Source: Craspedostauros australis
Lineage: Eukaryota; Bacillariophyta; Bacillariophyceae; Mastogloiales; Achnanthaceae
NCBI GenBank assembly: GCA_026770025.1
Contig: JAMXDE010000071.1
Span: 116,745 to 180,744, forward strand
Reading direction: 5' to 3'
DNA length: 64,000 nucleotides
Of this stretch, positions 8,941 to 20,700 are shown one piece after another; the first letter of the stretch is position 1; each line of letters opens with the position of its first letter. Made by a program: the position numbers and the translations under genes. Under the pieces are notes generated by a model. It was given only the letters and a program-made list of their open reading frames with translations, was not told the DNA's origin and ran no database searches.

Positions 8941-10688
8941 TTACGTTTGAAAGTTTGTGGTACAGAGGCGTATCGAAGTGTGTCGATGCGTGTGGATGCA
9001 CTCTCACTTGCAGATTGATGGATTGATGGCTTCCCTTGATGAATGAACACTGCTGTTGATCTGCTATGTGTGCTGTGACTTCCCTTGCTGCCGACACAAA
9101 TGTTGGAGCAGCGCGTGATTGCACGATGTGATCAATCACAGTGGCCGCAATGGTAACCAGAAGCTGTCAAAGATGGAAGTTGTCTCTTCCGTTTTTCGGT
9201 ACCTCTCGACTGCTGTGGTCAGTGATCGCGCGTTGGAAAGTGGAGGTAACAGAACCGCGGTACCCAACGATGTTCGGAGCGGTTGGAATTCTTGCGGTTC
9301 CTGTCACCGAGCTCTGGGATGGACCTCGCCCACCGACCTTCACTCTTCGACCAGAAGCCTGTTTGCACGCCACGAAACAGCCAACGATCCGAACCAAGAG
9401 AGGAAAGAGCAAGAGATGGGAAGAAAGCAGACTGTGCACAGTATCCCCGCTGATGCTGTTACGGTGTGTCTCGTACTCTCGTACTCACGTATACTAGCTC
9501 GTCTGTTTGCTTCTGTTGCCAGACTGATGAACACGGATGTTGTGCGGTGCCTCTGCGAGAGTAAAACCAACGAGACACAGTACAGGTTTGGTGCTATCGT
9601 ATGGTGCGCGACAAGAACTCTGGCGAGCGATGGTGGTAATGGGGGTGATAGCGTAGCTTGGCTCTCGTGCAGCAAGGTCTGCAGCCATTCTACTGCACAA
9701 GAACGCAATCACCAGAACAATGCCAAGAGCGGATGATCGGTGAGCACATGACGTGGACACAGTGTACCACAACAAGGGCAGGAGTTCCTACGAGCGCAAG
9801 TACGATGCAAATGCAAGAGAGGCACAAATAGAACCGAAGACACGTTCGGTGCGGCGGCTCGTCTATCAGCACAGTCACAACACAGAGCCCTCTTTCGTCA
9901 TCTTTCTGCATCTTGTCGCGTTCTGGTTCGTGACTTTCTGTGACATCCATTCCGCTTGAATACGATTGTATGGTACGATTTCTACGTGCGCGCTGTGGAA
10001 CAGCAACGAGCCAAAGCCGATCACGCGCAACCAGATCCATCTCAGGACCACACTAATGAACAGCCCGCGCCATTCCCACAAGAACGACACCGTCCAATCT
10101 GTGATGTGGACATACAAAGATCGGCCCGAAACAATCTTGCGCGCGTCCTGCGAATGTCGTACACGAATAGTAGACGATCAGATTCGACTAACAAATCCCG
10201 ACGCTGCATACGATTTTGTCACGGTATTCGTCCCGCGGAGAATAGGACAAAAGTTGTGAGTACCGGTGAAACGAAAGACCGAGACCCAGATTCCTTTTCG
10301 GGGAATTAGCCTTGCTTTATTCTGAATTCTGGAGACAAACGAGAAGAACCGGTCGACGTGGCATCTGTTCTGTGGCTTCCACAATCATTGCGACATCGCT
10401 GCGACTGCAGAATCATCCCCAACACACGTTCTGTAGTATCGTCCAATCAGGTGCGAGTGCTGCAGGAAGTCGAGTTCTCATATGTAGTAGAATACAGGCA
10501 TAGGCTAGAGCACACCTCCACTTGTGCTCGTACTCGTAGCAGTATTAGTATTAGTAGAGTCTTGTTCTCCAAGTCTGATTCATCCAGTTCCATTGGCATA
10601 CTTTCCGCCCATTCTGATTCAGCTCGTGCAAATGGCGCGTCTTGGCTTTCCGCTCCCTCTCTCCCTCTCTCTCTCTCTGTGGCGTGCT
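8941..10688. other. Intergenic, no gene recognised
   Basis: Several frames of 90-200 codons overlap on both strands with no domain, no codon-position structure I can see and no signal peptide. A CT-rich microsatellite lies near 10655-10680, just past the 3' end of the next gene. No supported feature. Confidence 0.55.
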
Positions 10689-11903
10689 CTATGTTCGGCT
10701 CCTTTTGTTCGGCGATGGTATTGGTTGCATCTCATCATCACCCATGGGCATGTATTGCTCCTCTGGATCGTATCTCGATGTATACTTGTCTTCATCAGCT
10801 CGCTCTTCTTCTTTCTTTTCTTCCGCAATTTCTTGCATGCGATGATCACGATTGGGCCGGTTGCTCTCGCTCCGTGAACGATGATGACTGGACTTCCAAA
10901 GGACGTGCTCTGGGTCGCCAGGTTGGCGCGGTATGTGGACGGCAACCTCGCGTGTCCATCGCACGACAAAGCTTCCGATCGATAGAAAGATGATGAATCC
11001 GGGAATCCCGATGCAAAGCCCCAGCATCAGGTCCCGCCTCTGCGTTCGTTTCATGGAAGTCGACTTTGGCGATTGTGCGTCCGTATCTGTGCTTGCACCT
11101 GCGTCATCGGCATCCATGTAGCCAACCTCGCCATCGCGGAAATCCATCATTCTGCCATCAACGGACATGAGCGAAACGTTGCGCACGTCCTTCAACCCGT
11201 TGGATTGCAGCATGTTCATGAACACCGTCACGTTTTGCCCCACCATGCTGAGCATGATGTCCTTGTCCATCCTGCCGCGCGTCATAGCATCGTCGGCACT
11301 GCCGTCGGCACTGCTGGCAGTGTGGTTGGCATCGCGAAAGTACGCGTTGCCGCGGTAGGCAATCTTCGTGACATGCTGCTTTTCTGCCTTCGGATAATCG
11401 CGCACGAATTGGAACATTTCCAATCGCATGAAGAGACTAGGCTGCAGTTCGCGAAAGACGCTGGACAGATACACCTGCGTGGTCTGCAACGCCATCATTT
11501 CATCGTACGATGTCATCGCAGCGTCATCGTCGGAGTGGATCAACTGGATCTGGAATGGAGCGATCGGCATCTTCGAAATCGCCGATGCAGGTTGTAACAG
11601 TGCTGGTAACTCCGCGGCCCCGTCCACCTGCTGGGTAAGTCTGCGATGTGAATCGTGCTGTGGCCTTTGCTGGTCCAGCGTGGGGTTCATGGGTTGTTCG
11701 CTGATCGTCTCATTGCGGCTCGGGTTTGTGCGGAGCAACGGTATGTGCGAAACATCGACTGCGACGTGATGAAGCGTCGTCGTAAAGACCATGCGGAAGG
11801 AGGCGATGGCAACTAGCGTTGTCGCGACCACGGTGACCATCGCCATGATGGTGATTCCGGGACGTTGCCGCTGTGGGTTCGAATTGGATGTGGTGCAGAG
11901 CAT
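10689..11903 (-). CDS. Hypothetical protein with N- and C-proximal membrane helices
   Basis: 404 residues from ATG 11903. I do not recognise the family. A hydrophobic helix lies at about 17-41 (I-T-I-M-A-M-V-T-V-V-A-T-T-L-V) and a second at about 294-318 (L-M-L-G-L-C-I-G-I-P-G-F-I-I-F). Between them is a hydrophilic, presumably lumenal or extracellular, region of ~250 residues with N-glycosylation-type sequons such as N-H-T and N-V-T. The ~85-residue tail is basic then acidic and probably cytosolic. That gives a two-pass protein with a single exposed loop. It is transcribed divergently from the prolyl hydroxylase gene with ~630 bp between the starts, so a shared promoter region is possible. 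Gene status is supported by length, the paired helices and the coherent topology; function is unknown. Confidence 0.7.
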   Translation of the reverse strand: MLCTTSNSNPQRQRPGITIMAMVTVVATTLVAIASFRMVFTTTLHHVAVDVSHIPLLRTNPSRNETISEQPMNPTLDQQRPQHDSHRRLTQQVDGAAELPALLQPASAISKMPIAPFQIQLIHSDDDAAMTSYDEMMALQTTQVYLSSVFRELQPSLFMRLEMFQFVRDYPKAEKQHVTKIAYRGNAYFRDANHTASSADGSADDAMTRGRMDKDIMLSMVGQNVTVFMNMLQSNGLKDVRNVSLMSVDGRMMDFRDGEVGYMDADDAGASTDTDAQSPKSTSMKRTQRRDLMLGLCIGIPGFIIFLSIGSFVVRWTREVAVHIPRQPGDPEHVLWKSSHHRSRSESNRPNRDHRMQEIAEEKKEEERADEDKYTSRYDPEEQYMPMGDDEMQPIPSPNKRSRT

Positions 11904-12534
11904 CCTGTTGTTGTCAATGTTGCCGTGATGAGAATTGAATGATTGCTTCCAGCAAATCGATCGCGATCACGTGAATACATGCTTCTGTGGTTGGCCGTTC
12001 GTTGGTGTGATTTCAGTGCGACTCACATCACCTGCACACGGAAGCATGCGTGTTGCGACGATGAGAATGAACGAAGGCGGCAAAGCGAAGACGAATGTGT
12101 TTGCTCTGAGATGTCGCCAACACCACGCGCATGTGCAATCAAGGCTTCCTCTTCTACCATACGACAAATGCTCCGCTCCGATGATGTCGTCGAAATTCAT
12201 CGTTGCGTTCGTGCTTGTTGGTCGATGCTGAATGGTTCCGTCTCCAATTTTGTCAGTATGTCGACGAATTTGTGAGGGCAGCTCGACGCACGTTACAACC
12301 GTTATATCCAAATCTTTGCACATGCAACGTCCGTCGCACAACAGACCAAGACGATGACATGCAACGCGCACCTGATGCGTTGTGTGCAAATTGGCGGCAG
12401 CGCAATGAGAACAGGTAGAAATGTGCAACGGTCATGATTGTTGGAGGATTGCCACCAACACCCAAAACCAACACAATGACGCCTTCGTCTTCCACAATAA
12501 CAATAACAACAACCATAATCACAACGACCCGACC
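11904..12534. other. Divergent intergenic region
   Basis: It separates the starts of the two-TM protein (-) and the prolyl hydroxylase (+). The last ~70 bases are rich in CAA/AAC triplets. No conserved motif stands out. Confidence 0.5.
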
Positions 12535-14653
12535 ATGAGGATGAGATCGACAATTGTGCTGCTGCTGCTGTTACTTGCGGCAAACGTGGAAGGCGCAGGC
12601 GGTCAAGAATGCGCCGTTGGCGACGGATCCGCATCGCAGGAATGCATCGCCACGCTGTCCAAGGATGACATCGGTCCGACCGAGACGGCAGATGGCGGTG
12701 GTTCGGCCGCACCCGACAACGCTCTCGACGAAGATGACGAAGATGACGAGTATGATGATGAAGACGACGTCGAGACCTGCACCGACGACGACGAAAGGTG
12801 TCCCGACTGGGCCTCGCAGGGCGAGTGCGACATCAACCCTTCCTACATGCTGACGAGCTGCAAGAAGAGCTGCAGCGTCTGCACTGAGTGCACAGATGAT
12901 CATGAGAAATGCCAGTTGTGGGCCAGCACGGGTGAATGCAAGGCAAATCCCACCTTCATGCTGACGAACTGCGAGCTCAGCTGCTACGTGTGCTCTCCCT
13001 TCACGTAAGTGCGACGATTGGGATGGAAGTACTTTACGTGCGATGTTGTGCTACATGCTGCCGTTTCATTCCATGAGTCTGTCGACTCACCCATACTCGT
13101 GATGTTCGCACTGCTCGTTGCGATCCCAATTCAAAAACATTCTGTCTCCAACTGCCACAACAGCTACACCGACGACGACCTGATCCAGGGAAAGGACTTG
13201 GGCGTCGCACAAGATATTTCGGAAACAGAGAACGACGATGCGACTGTGGAGAGAATGGAGGAGATCATCACGAGTGGGCGCGAGTACATGCTCACAACCG
13301 TCCGTGAAACCATGGAGTACGGCATGGACAAGATCTGCACAAATCAACATGAGCATTGCACGCGGTGGGCCGCGGAGGGTGAATGCGACGCGAACGAAAA
13401 ATGTGAGTTATCGGTACCACCAGAAACAAGTATGCGTGTCGATGTTGGAATATTTGCATCTCCGCGCCCGACAGTATCTGTCATGTGCGGGCTCCTTCTC
13501 ACATCAATCACTCTACTCCATACCACACCACACGCACTCGGCGTTATCATCTCTCAACCTCTCTTCTCATACCAATCCTGATGTCAATGCTCCACCACCA
13601 CCATCACACAGACATGAAGTTCAAGTGCGGACCAGCATGCCAGAGCTGCCATGTCAATTCGTTGTCGTACCGCTGCCCTCTCGATCCCGATGCTGTCGAT
13701 GCGTGGGGACCCGGCGATCTCAACAAGATGTTTGAAAAGCTGACTGCGGAACCATACCTCACGCGGCACTCCGTCCGCATTGAGTCATCGCCGCAGCTCA
13801 ATGGCGGGCCATGGGTCATCACGATGGACGACGTCGTGTCGCAAGAAGAAGCTGATCAATTGATTCAGATTGGCGCCGATACCGGATACAAGCGCAGCGC
13901 CGATGTCGGCACAGTCAAAGCCGATGGAACGTGGGACGATTACTTCTATGATGGCCGCACCTCCACCACGGCATGGTGCTCCACAAACTGCGATAAAGAT
14001 CCCCACGCGCATGCTGTCATCGAACGCATGAGCAATCTCACCGGCATCGATGCTTTGAATTCGGAGTACTTGCAGCTATTGCGGTACGAAGTTGGGCAGG
14101 TACGTTCCTCACTTGATTGTGGTCGTCAGTGACATCTGAGACACAACGTGACGCTGCATCGACTTGGAAATGCCACGCAGTCTTCCGCTTTTGAATGTAC
14201 TTGTACGAGTACGCCATGCCATGCCATCACAATCGCAACTCTGCCGCTGATCACTGTATCTGATCTCCTCTCGTCTGCTGCATCACATTCTCATGCTCTG
14301 CATGAACGCCAACGTCACCAATACCACGTCGCAAATAGTTCTACAACGTCCACCACGACTACATCGCCGTGACCCGCGACAGACAATGCGGGCCACGCAT
14401 ACTGACCATGTACCTGTACCTGAGCGACGTCGAAGCGGGAGGTGGCACGAACTTTGACAAGCTAAACATCACCGTGATGCCCAAGCGCGGCAGAGCCGTC
14501 CTGTGGCCAAGCGTCTTCGACGATCGTCCCGCCGACAAGGATGACAGAACGACCCATCAGGCGCTCCCCGTCGAGAAGGGCCTCAAGTTCGGCGCCAACG
14601 CGTGGTTTCATCTTCGAGATTTCAAGACGGCCATGGCCAAGGGCTGCAACTAG
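12535..14653 (+). CDS. Secreted ShKT-domain prolyl 4-hydroxylase (2-oxoglutarate/Fe(II) dioxygenase), four exons
   Basis: Exons 12535-13004, 13164-13402, 13612-14099 and 14339-14653 join in phase into 503 residues; all three introns are GT-AG (159, 209, 239 bp). I start at ATG 12535 because it opens a signal peptide (M-R-M-R-S-T-I-V then a Leu run, A-N-V-E-G); an upstream in-frame ATG at 12421 would add a Asn-rich leader. An acidic spacer follows. Then come three ShKT-type six-cysteine modules of the form C..C..WA..GEC..NP.YM...C...C..C; the third is split by intron 2. The C-terminal catalytic domain has the iron ligands H404-x-D406 and H472 and the 2-oxoglutarate Lys K482. The family hydroxylates peptidyl proline in the ER/Golgi, on collagen-like or hydroxyproline-rich glycoproteins. 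Plant and algal P4Hs often carry one ShKT at the C-terminus, so three modules at the N-terminus are notable. Confidence 0.92.
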
Positions 14654-15630
14654 CGAAGTACAACGCCATGCCGTTGCGAATAGAATTCTCGTCCTGTTCC
14701 TGCCACAAGCGGGCTGAGCAAGCGTGGAGTCATTCGATTCGATCCGATTCCAACGTGCCTCCAGTACATCGAGCAGTGGGCATGTAAACGGCTAGAGTAC
14801 TCTGCGAATACATACTATTATATGTTATATTATATATGATGAATATAGTGTTGGTGTGGTGATACAAGCGCTATACGAGGAGTGTGAAGCTTGTCGCTTG
14901 TTGGTTGATGGCCGCCGTGCGCAAACAAAACGCTCGAGTTAGACTAACGACCAATACGACTCAACATCATGGAAATTCGAACAAAAAACAACAGTTGAAG
15001 CACATGCGCAAAGCAAAAGAGGGAAACGCTGCGCCGCCCAACCAGGAAGGCAACTCTTCTCGTAATCCGATTCTACGCAGTTTTGTGTGGTTTGGACAAA
15101 TCTCGTGGAAATCACAATGTCCGCACTTCGCGTAGTTACTCAACACAGGATGGCACGCCCGCACTCGTATTAGTAGGTGGCGATCGCCTCGTGTTGATGC
15201 CATCACAGATCGGTCATGCGCTGATGCACACGTACATATTGTATCTAACGGTCCCATCATCTTCCTTTCGGCTTCCATGTCATCTCATTGGTGTCAACGA
15301 GTACTCTACTCTGAGCTATTCTACTCTTCTCTACTACTCTGCTCTGCTCTATTCTGCGGCACGTAGAGAGGCCTATCGTCTTGGATAATCAGTATCGTGC
15401 TCTTTCTGTGTCTGTCTCTCCAGAGAGAGAGAGAAGGGAGTAGGACTACGGCGATCAATACCGGGGGGATAGCCTCACCTGATCAATCATCGTCTGTGAC
15501 CAAACAGTCCATCTCCTGCGCGCACTGCGACAACCTCGCATCCCACTTCAGCGCATTTCAGCGCAATTCAGCACAATACAACAGCGTATGCACGGGCATC
15601 GACAACTCGAGCATCGTCAGGACTTGCAAG
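14654..15630. other. Intergenic and 5' region of the Myb-like gene
   Basis: An AT-rich stretch lies at 14810-14845 shortly after the hydroxylase stop. A pyrimidine-rich TCTACT/CTCTGCT low-complexity tract lies at 15303-15357, with a short GA run at 15420-15435. No gene supported. Confidence 0.5.
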
Positions 15631-16959
15631 ATGAGTGACCAAGCTGACCAACACGAGGAATCGTCACCTCAGCAGCAACCTGAGCAACGCAAGCCGCAGC
15701 ATGTCGACTCATCCGCATCGCCAGCAGCATCACATCCATCGGCGCCTCCTGGACATCATCATCACGCAACGAGACGGGATCGCGCCTTACCGTTGCGCAA
15801 ACGAGCAGTCCACCTGCAGCTCAAACCAAACAAGCAACGCCAACCCAAGACGCCCAACAAACCCAAACGCTTCGTGTGGCCCGATGAAATGACACAAGAC
15901 TTCAGCTCGGCGATCTTCAAGGTCGGATTGAAGCGGTCCAACGCCGAACAGATCCACGAGCACATGGCGCGCGAGTACCCCGATGTGACGGTCGACCAAA
16001 TATCCACCTGCCTCGATCGCTACTCCAAGGTGGCGCGCACCCTCACGACGTCGGCGTACCTTGCGGAGCGAAGAGAGCTGACGCGAACGTGGATGAATCC
16101 AACCAACATGCCTGCATCCATCATGCAGCGGCAAGTGGCACAATCAGCCGCGCATCAGCTGCCCCATTCAATGGCAGGCACCTTGCAAGGTGCACTCCAC
16201 TCGGCTTCTACAACAACAGCGGCGATGATGGCGACCACTGCGACTACGAGGATGCCATCCACTATCCACGACCCGCAATCTACAGACCATGACGCTGGTC
16301 CAAAGACGTTCAAGATCCCGAAAATGTCAGAGGCGGATGTTCATTCCACCGCAGGAGTGGCCATGGGGCATCTACTGGGAGTTTACTCCTCTTTGTGCAA
16401 GGAGCTTGTCGTTCATCGGCAGCAATCATCGACGCATCAACGTACATCCACACAGCACGCTGCCTCATCCATTCCCAACGATGCCCCCGCCGACGTTCCC
16501 ATCGCAAAGCCTGCAGCATCCACCACACCATCGATAAGACCAAATGCTCTCGTCACTGAGAATACACGTGGCTCCAATCCAGCCGCAAGCATCCCAGCGA
16601 ATAGCGGCGACAACAGCGATGCGCCCTCGCAGCAAAATCGCGACACGAAACCGTGCAAAGGTGAATGGAAATCCGTCATCCACCATCTCGCGAGCGCCAG
16701 CGATGGCGTCATGGAACAGCAGGAATCCTCCAAGGGGCGCAGGAATCTGGAGGTCATCAACGAGCTCAGCAAGGTCATGGACTCGCAACGGGCCTTCCGC
16801 AATCGATTGCACGCATTGAAGCATCAGGAGCTTGCCAAATTCCAAGAGGAGAGCAGCGGCGGCGCGTCGTTGGATATGGATAAGATCATGGATGACGGCG
16901 AACTGCAGAAGGTGGATGAAGACGAGGCACGCAGTACTGTATCCTTCAATAAACCGTAA
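15631..16959 (+). CDS. Myb-like DNA-binding protein, putative transcription factor
   Basis: 442 residues from ATG 15631; the frame stays open upstream but without a convincing earlier ATG and with low-complexity sequence, so the internal Met is chosen. Residues ~1-80 are Gln/Pro/His/Lys-rich and basic. At about 88-145 is a Myb/GARP-like fold beginning R-F-V-W-P-D-E-M with F-S-S-A-I-F in helix 1, S-N-A-E-Q-I in helix 2 and a recognition-helix region V-D-Q-I-S-T-C-L-D-R-Y. This spacing resembles plant G2-like/ARR-B and diatom SHAQKY-type Myb repeats, although the SHLQKY signature is degenerate (C-L-D-R-Y-S-K). The rest is Ser/Thr/Ala-rich with a possible C-terminal coiled segment around 360-420. 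A nuclear regulator is the best inference; targets are unknown. Confidence 0.7.
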   Translation: MSDQADQHEESSPQQQPEQRKPQHVDSSASPAASHPSAPPGHHHHATRRDRALPLRKRAVHLQLKPNKQRQPKTPNKPKRFVWPDEMTQDFSSAIFKVGLKRSNAEQIHEHMAREYPDVTVDQISTCLDRYSKVARTLTTSAYLAERRELTRTWMNPTNMPASIMQRQVAQSAAHQLPHSMAGTLQGALHSASTTTAAMMATTATTRMPSTIHDPQSTDHDAGPKTFKIPKMSEADVHSTAGVAMGHLLGVYSSLCKELVVHRQQSSTHQRTSTQHAASSIPNDAPADVPIAKPAASTTPSIRPNALVTENTRGSNPAASIPANSGDNSDAPSQQNRDTKPCKGEWKSVIHHLASASDGVMEQQESSKGRRNLEVINELSKVMDSQRAFRNRLHALKHQELAKFQEESSGGASLDMDKIMDDGELQKVDEDEARSTVSFNKP

Positions 16960-17017
16960 ATTCAAATTCATGGCACCGTAGAATCGCATGTGTGGTAGCA
17001 ACGCCGTCGTGATCTTG

Positions 17018-17042
17018 CTGAGAGAGAGAGAGAGAGAGAGAG
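17018..17042. repeat. GA microsatellite
   Basis: An uninterrupted run of about twelve GA units lies in the short spacer between the Myb-like gene and the convergent AAA-ATPase gene. The rest of 16960-17781 shows no gene. Confidence 0.85.
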
Positions 17043-17781
17043 TCATCTTCTCTGCACAATCTACTGATTGATGACACTTCCTTGCACTGCAAGCGGCAGT
17101 ATGGACGCTCATTTTTCCCATTTTACTTTTGTGGATGCCCAGTGGTGTGTGCACATCGAAGAGGATGCTGCGGCGCATACCACGTTGTGCATCGATTCTC
17201 CGGACGGCAAGAACGTCGCCAGCCCACATGATGAAGCAATGCTAAAAACAAGCTGATATCGAGATAAAGTGAGATGCACGGCATTTGCCAAATAGATAAG
17301 GAACCTCATGGAAGAAGGCTATGCAGTGAAGTCATGAGCCTGTGGTGTATTTGCAACTCGCAAGCGATGGAATCGTTCTCCTCCTGTTGCTTCCAGCGTT
17401 TGTTCCATCCCGTCGAATCGAAGATTCGTCTGATGCACAGGTCGACGAATCTCCATGATCGATGGTTGATGGGGGAAGCGGCAAAATACCTACACAGAGA
17501 CACGATTCGTGACACATTCATTGGACAAGTCGGACCACACGTCGCACGACGTCGAACGAAAACACGGACAACGGATATGCGACTAAGGCGACTGCAGGCT
17601 GCTCTCCTCTCGGCTCCTTGTCATAGTCGTGCCAAGGCGACTGCACTGCAGTGTGGGTGCATCGTACGTATCATTTGAAATCTAAAGTGTTCACTCACAG
17701 TGCGTGAGCACGTAGGTATATTACGGATATTGTCCTCTACTCTATGTAGTGGCACATGCTCTCTGACGCTTTTTGAGCACA

Positions 17782-20700
17782 TCAGAGCTGCAAAACGATC
17801 TCGTCAGCATGCTTCCAGATGGTCGCGCAACGCTCTTGCAGCTGCGCCACCTTTCCATGGGCGCCCCATTCCTCGCAAAGCCGAATGGCTTGGTCGAAAT
17901 GGTATTGGGCACCGTCCCGATCATTCGCGATCAGCATATGCTCCGCCAGCCGCTCGTTACCCAGAGCCTGGTCTTGAATCATGCCCGTCCGGGCGCAGGC
18001 ACGGATAGCGTCTTGGTACTGCTTGGCTGCTCTCAAGAATGCAGCACTCGTTTTCTTTCCAACCGCGGTCCCTGCTTCCTTTCCTGCTGTTACAACAATA
18101 GCTGAGTGCGCCCTCAGCGCGGCTCGCTCCGCATCAAGGATGGCGAGGTAATGGACGGTGTTGGGATTCCCCTTCTCACGCGCAGTCTTCAGCGCCTTGT
18201 ACGATTCGCGAGCCATCTGCTTCATCTTGTTGTGTTCAGATCGAGGCATGCCATCTTGGTGCTGCGAGCACACGATCGTCGCTGCGAAAGATGTGCAGAA
18301 CTGGACTGGTATCGTCGCAACGAAGCCTGGCATTGTTTGACTCTTGCTGAGGTATTTGGCACACCGCGCTGCGCACTCGAAGTCGGCGAAGTAGATGCTC
18401 AGGAACATCTTGGCGCGGGAGACGACCATCTTGAGAACAGAGGCGCCAGTCTGCTCTGCCAACCGGATGATGGCCACTTCGTCGAAGGCATCACCCAAGA
18501 GCAGAGTGCGATGCTCCGACCTGCCCCGCAGGTTCATGATCATTTGCCACCTCGCTGCAAGCATTATTGCTAAGCCTTGCTGCCTGAAATCTTCAGCTGC
18601 TCTCACGTGCGTCAAATAGTCGGCTTCCAGAGTCTGCAGAGGTTTCGCGGTGAAGAAGCACATCTCCAAATAGCACAGCATGCCCCACAAGGCAACCACA
18701 ACATCACCGGCCGACATGGACAGGGAATACGTATCTAGCATCGCCTGCTTGCTGTCCTCGAATGGCGACACGTTGTGGAGCACGTACCCCTTTGCCATGT
18801 ATATGGAACTGATCGAGGCTATCTTCGTCTCGTTCAACCTGCACAGTTCCAGGGCGTAGTTGGCGTACTTTTCGGCCGTCTGCATGTCGCCGGATATGGG
18901 GCCGAGCATCATCGCAACGTTCACCATGGCTTTCGAGGTGTAGCTGGTAGTTCCCTTCGTCATCGATCGATGGACCATGTCCAACATGACAAGGGGGTAG
19001 ACTCTTGGCTTAGCAAGGCACACCATCGTGCAATGTTTGTCGAGCATGCGCATGATGTGTTCCTCCATAGGATCTTTGGCGGGTGGAATCGAATTGAGGT
19101 ACTCGATCGTCCACTTCTTGGCAGACCTCTTCAGCTTGGCCATCCTGGTGAACAGGGAAAGCGCGATAACGGCATCGTTGCTTGGGTACCGAAAACCGAA
19201 GCTTGCGAGGACGTCGGCACCAAACTTTATGAGCTCACTGTTCTTGCGTTTGCCAATCTTTGCGGTTTGTCCATCCAGGAGGATGTGGTAGACTCGCATC
19301 TTGTCGATTGTGGGGCGGTTCTGCAAAGATATTACCTTGTTGCCGTACTCTGTCATCTTTTCAAAATTGTCGCTCGCGAATGCACATTCCGTCGCAGACG
19401 TGTAGAGCTCGAGGCTCATGTCGTAGTGAGATTCCCAATGGTCTGTTGGCATGATACTGATCGTGGTCTCCAAGTACTGGAAGGCCTGGCGAAAGGCAGC
19501 ACGGGCAATTGCCCTCAAGCCCGCGTCGAAGTTCAGCTTTGCTGCGCGAAAGCGTTTGGACTTCATGATAATGTCCCTGGCTGCTCCGGCCTCGTCCTGG
19601 CTTGGTGTCGGTGGGTAGGACGGGATCAAGTCCAGACGGCTATTCAGCAAATTGGCAACGATAAAAAGGGACTCCTTCAGGTGATCTGGTGACAACCGTG
19701 TCATGAGGATGTCACCGATTCGATGCTGCAGCTCTTGCAGCTTCATGGCGGATGGGATCATTGCCAGCGCCGCTTCTTGAACCTTGTCATGGATGAAGGA
19801 GTAGGTGGATGGAGCGGACGATTTGGCTGATGATCCATCGTGCGGCCTCGGTGTGTGATCATGGGTGGCTTCGTGGATACGCGTATGAGACTCGACCAGC
19901 CCTTCGTGCCGGTAGGTTTGCATCATCGCTATCAACTCTGCCTCCGTTGATGGTGGTGGTCCGCCGAATAGGGACTCGTAGAATGTGCGATGATTGCCAC
20001 GTGTCTCTTCTGCAAACCCCTCCAACGTTGTGCGCAGCAGCATCCACGAGAACGTGGATCCGAGACATGCTGCTAGAGGAAGGGTGTATCGTGCGGAGTC
20101 GATCTCCTGGAGCTTGAGCTCCATGAGCTCTGCGACGTTGATGGTTGCCGGAGTCTCCCGACTGATTTGGTCGTTGTCCCACACCCATCTCATCCTGCTT
20201 ATGTCGTATCGGAGGAGCTTGCGACGAACCAGCATGCGAATAAACTGCTGCAGGAAGAAGATATTGCCGTTAGTCTTCTTGAAGATGATCTCCACCAAGC
20301 CTTCGCTGTCCGTGTTGGTGCTGGGTTTGTTGCCGTGGAGACTAGTGTTGAGGAGGCTGCGATAACTTGCACTCGCGCTCGTGCTTGTGTTGCAGGCATC
20401 ATCATATAGCCCCAAAAGCCGCTTGAGCATCTCGTGCACGTCCAGCATGGTGAGGTTGTCAACCTCCAACTTGATGCATCGGATGGACCGCTCCCGCTTC
20501 TTTGCCTCGATCGAGCTCAGCATCTGGCCAACCAAATTTGCGCTGGTTGAGACGGTTTGGGAATCGTCAGTACCGGGTACGGCACCGCCGCCTTCCAGGT
20601 TCACAAAATTGGAACGGAAGCACACGATCACCATGAGCGATGAGATGCTGGTGTCCAGCATCCATGATTCAATCATGGCCAGCGATTCCTTGTCTGCCCA

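Noticed and set aside
9119-9736. 205-codon plus-strand frame
   Set aside because: No domain or signal peptide, non-ATG start, and overlaps similar-size frames on the other strand.
12421-12534. Upstream in-frame ATG for the prolyl hydroxylase
   Set aside because: Would put an Asn/His-rich leader ahead of the signal peptide; the Met at 12535 gives a normal secretory start.
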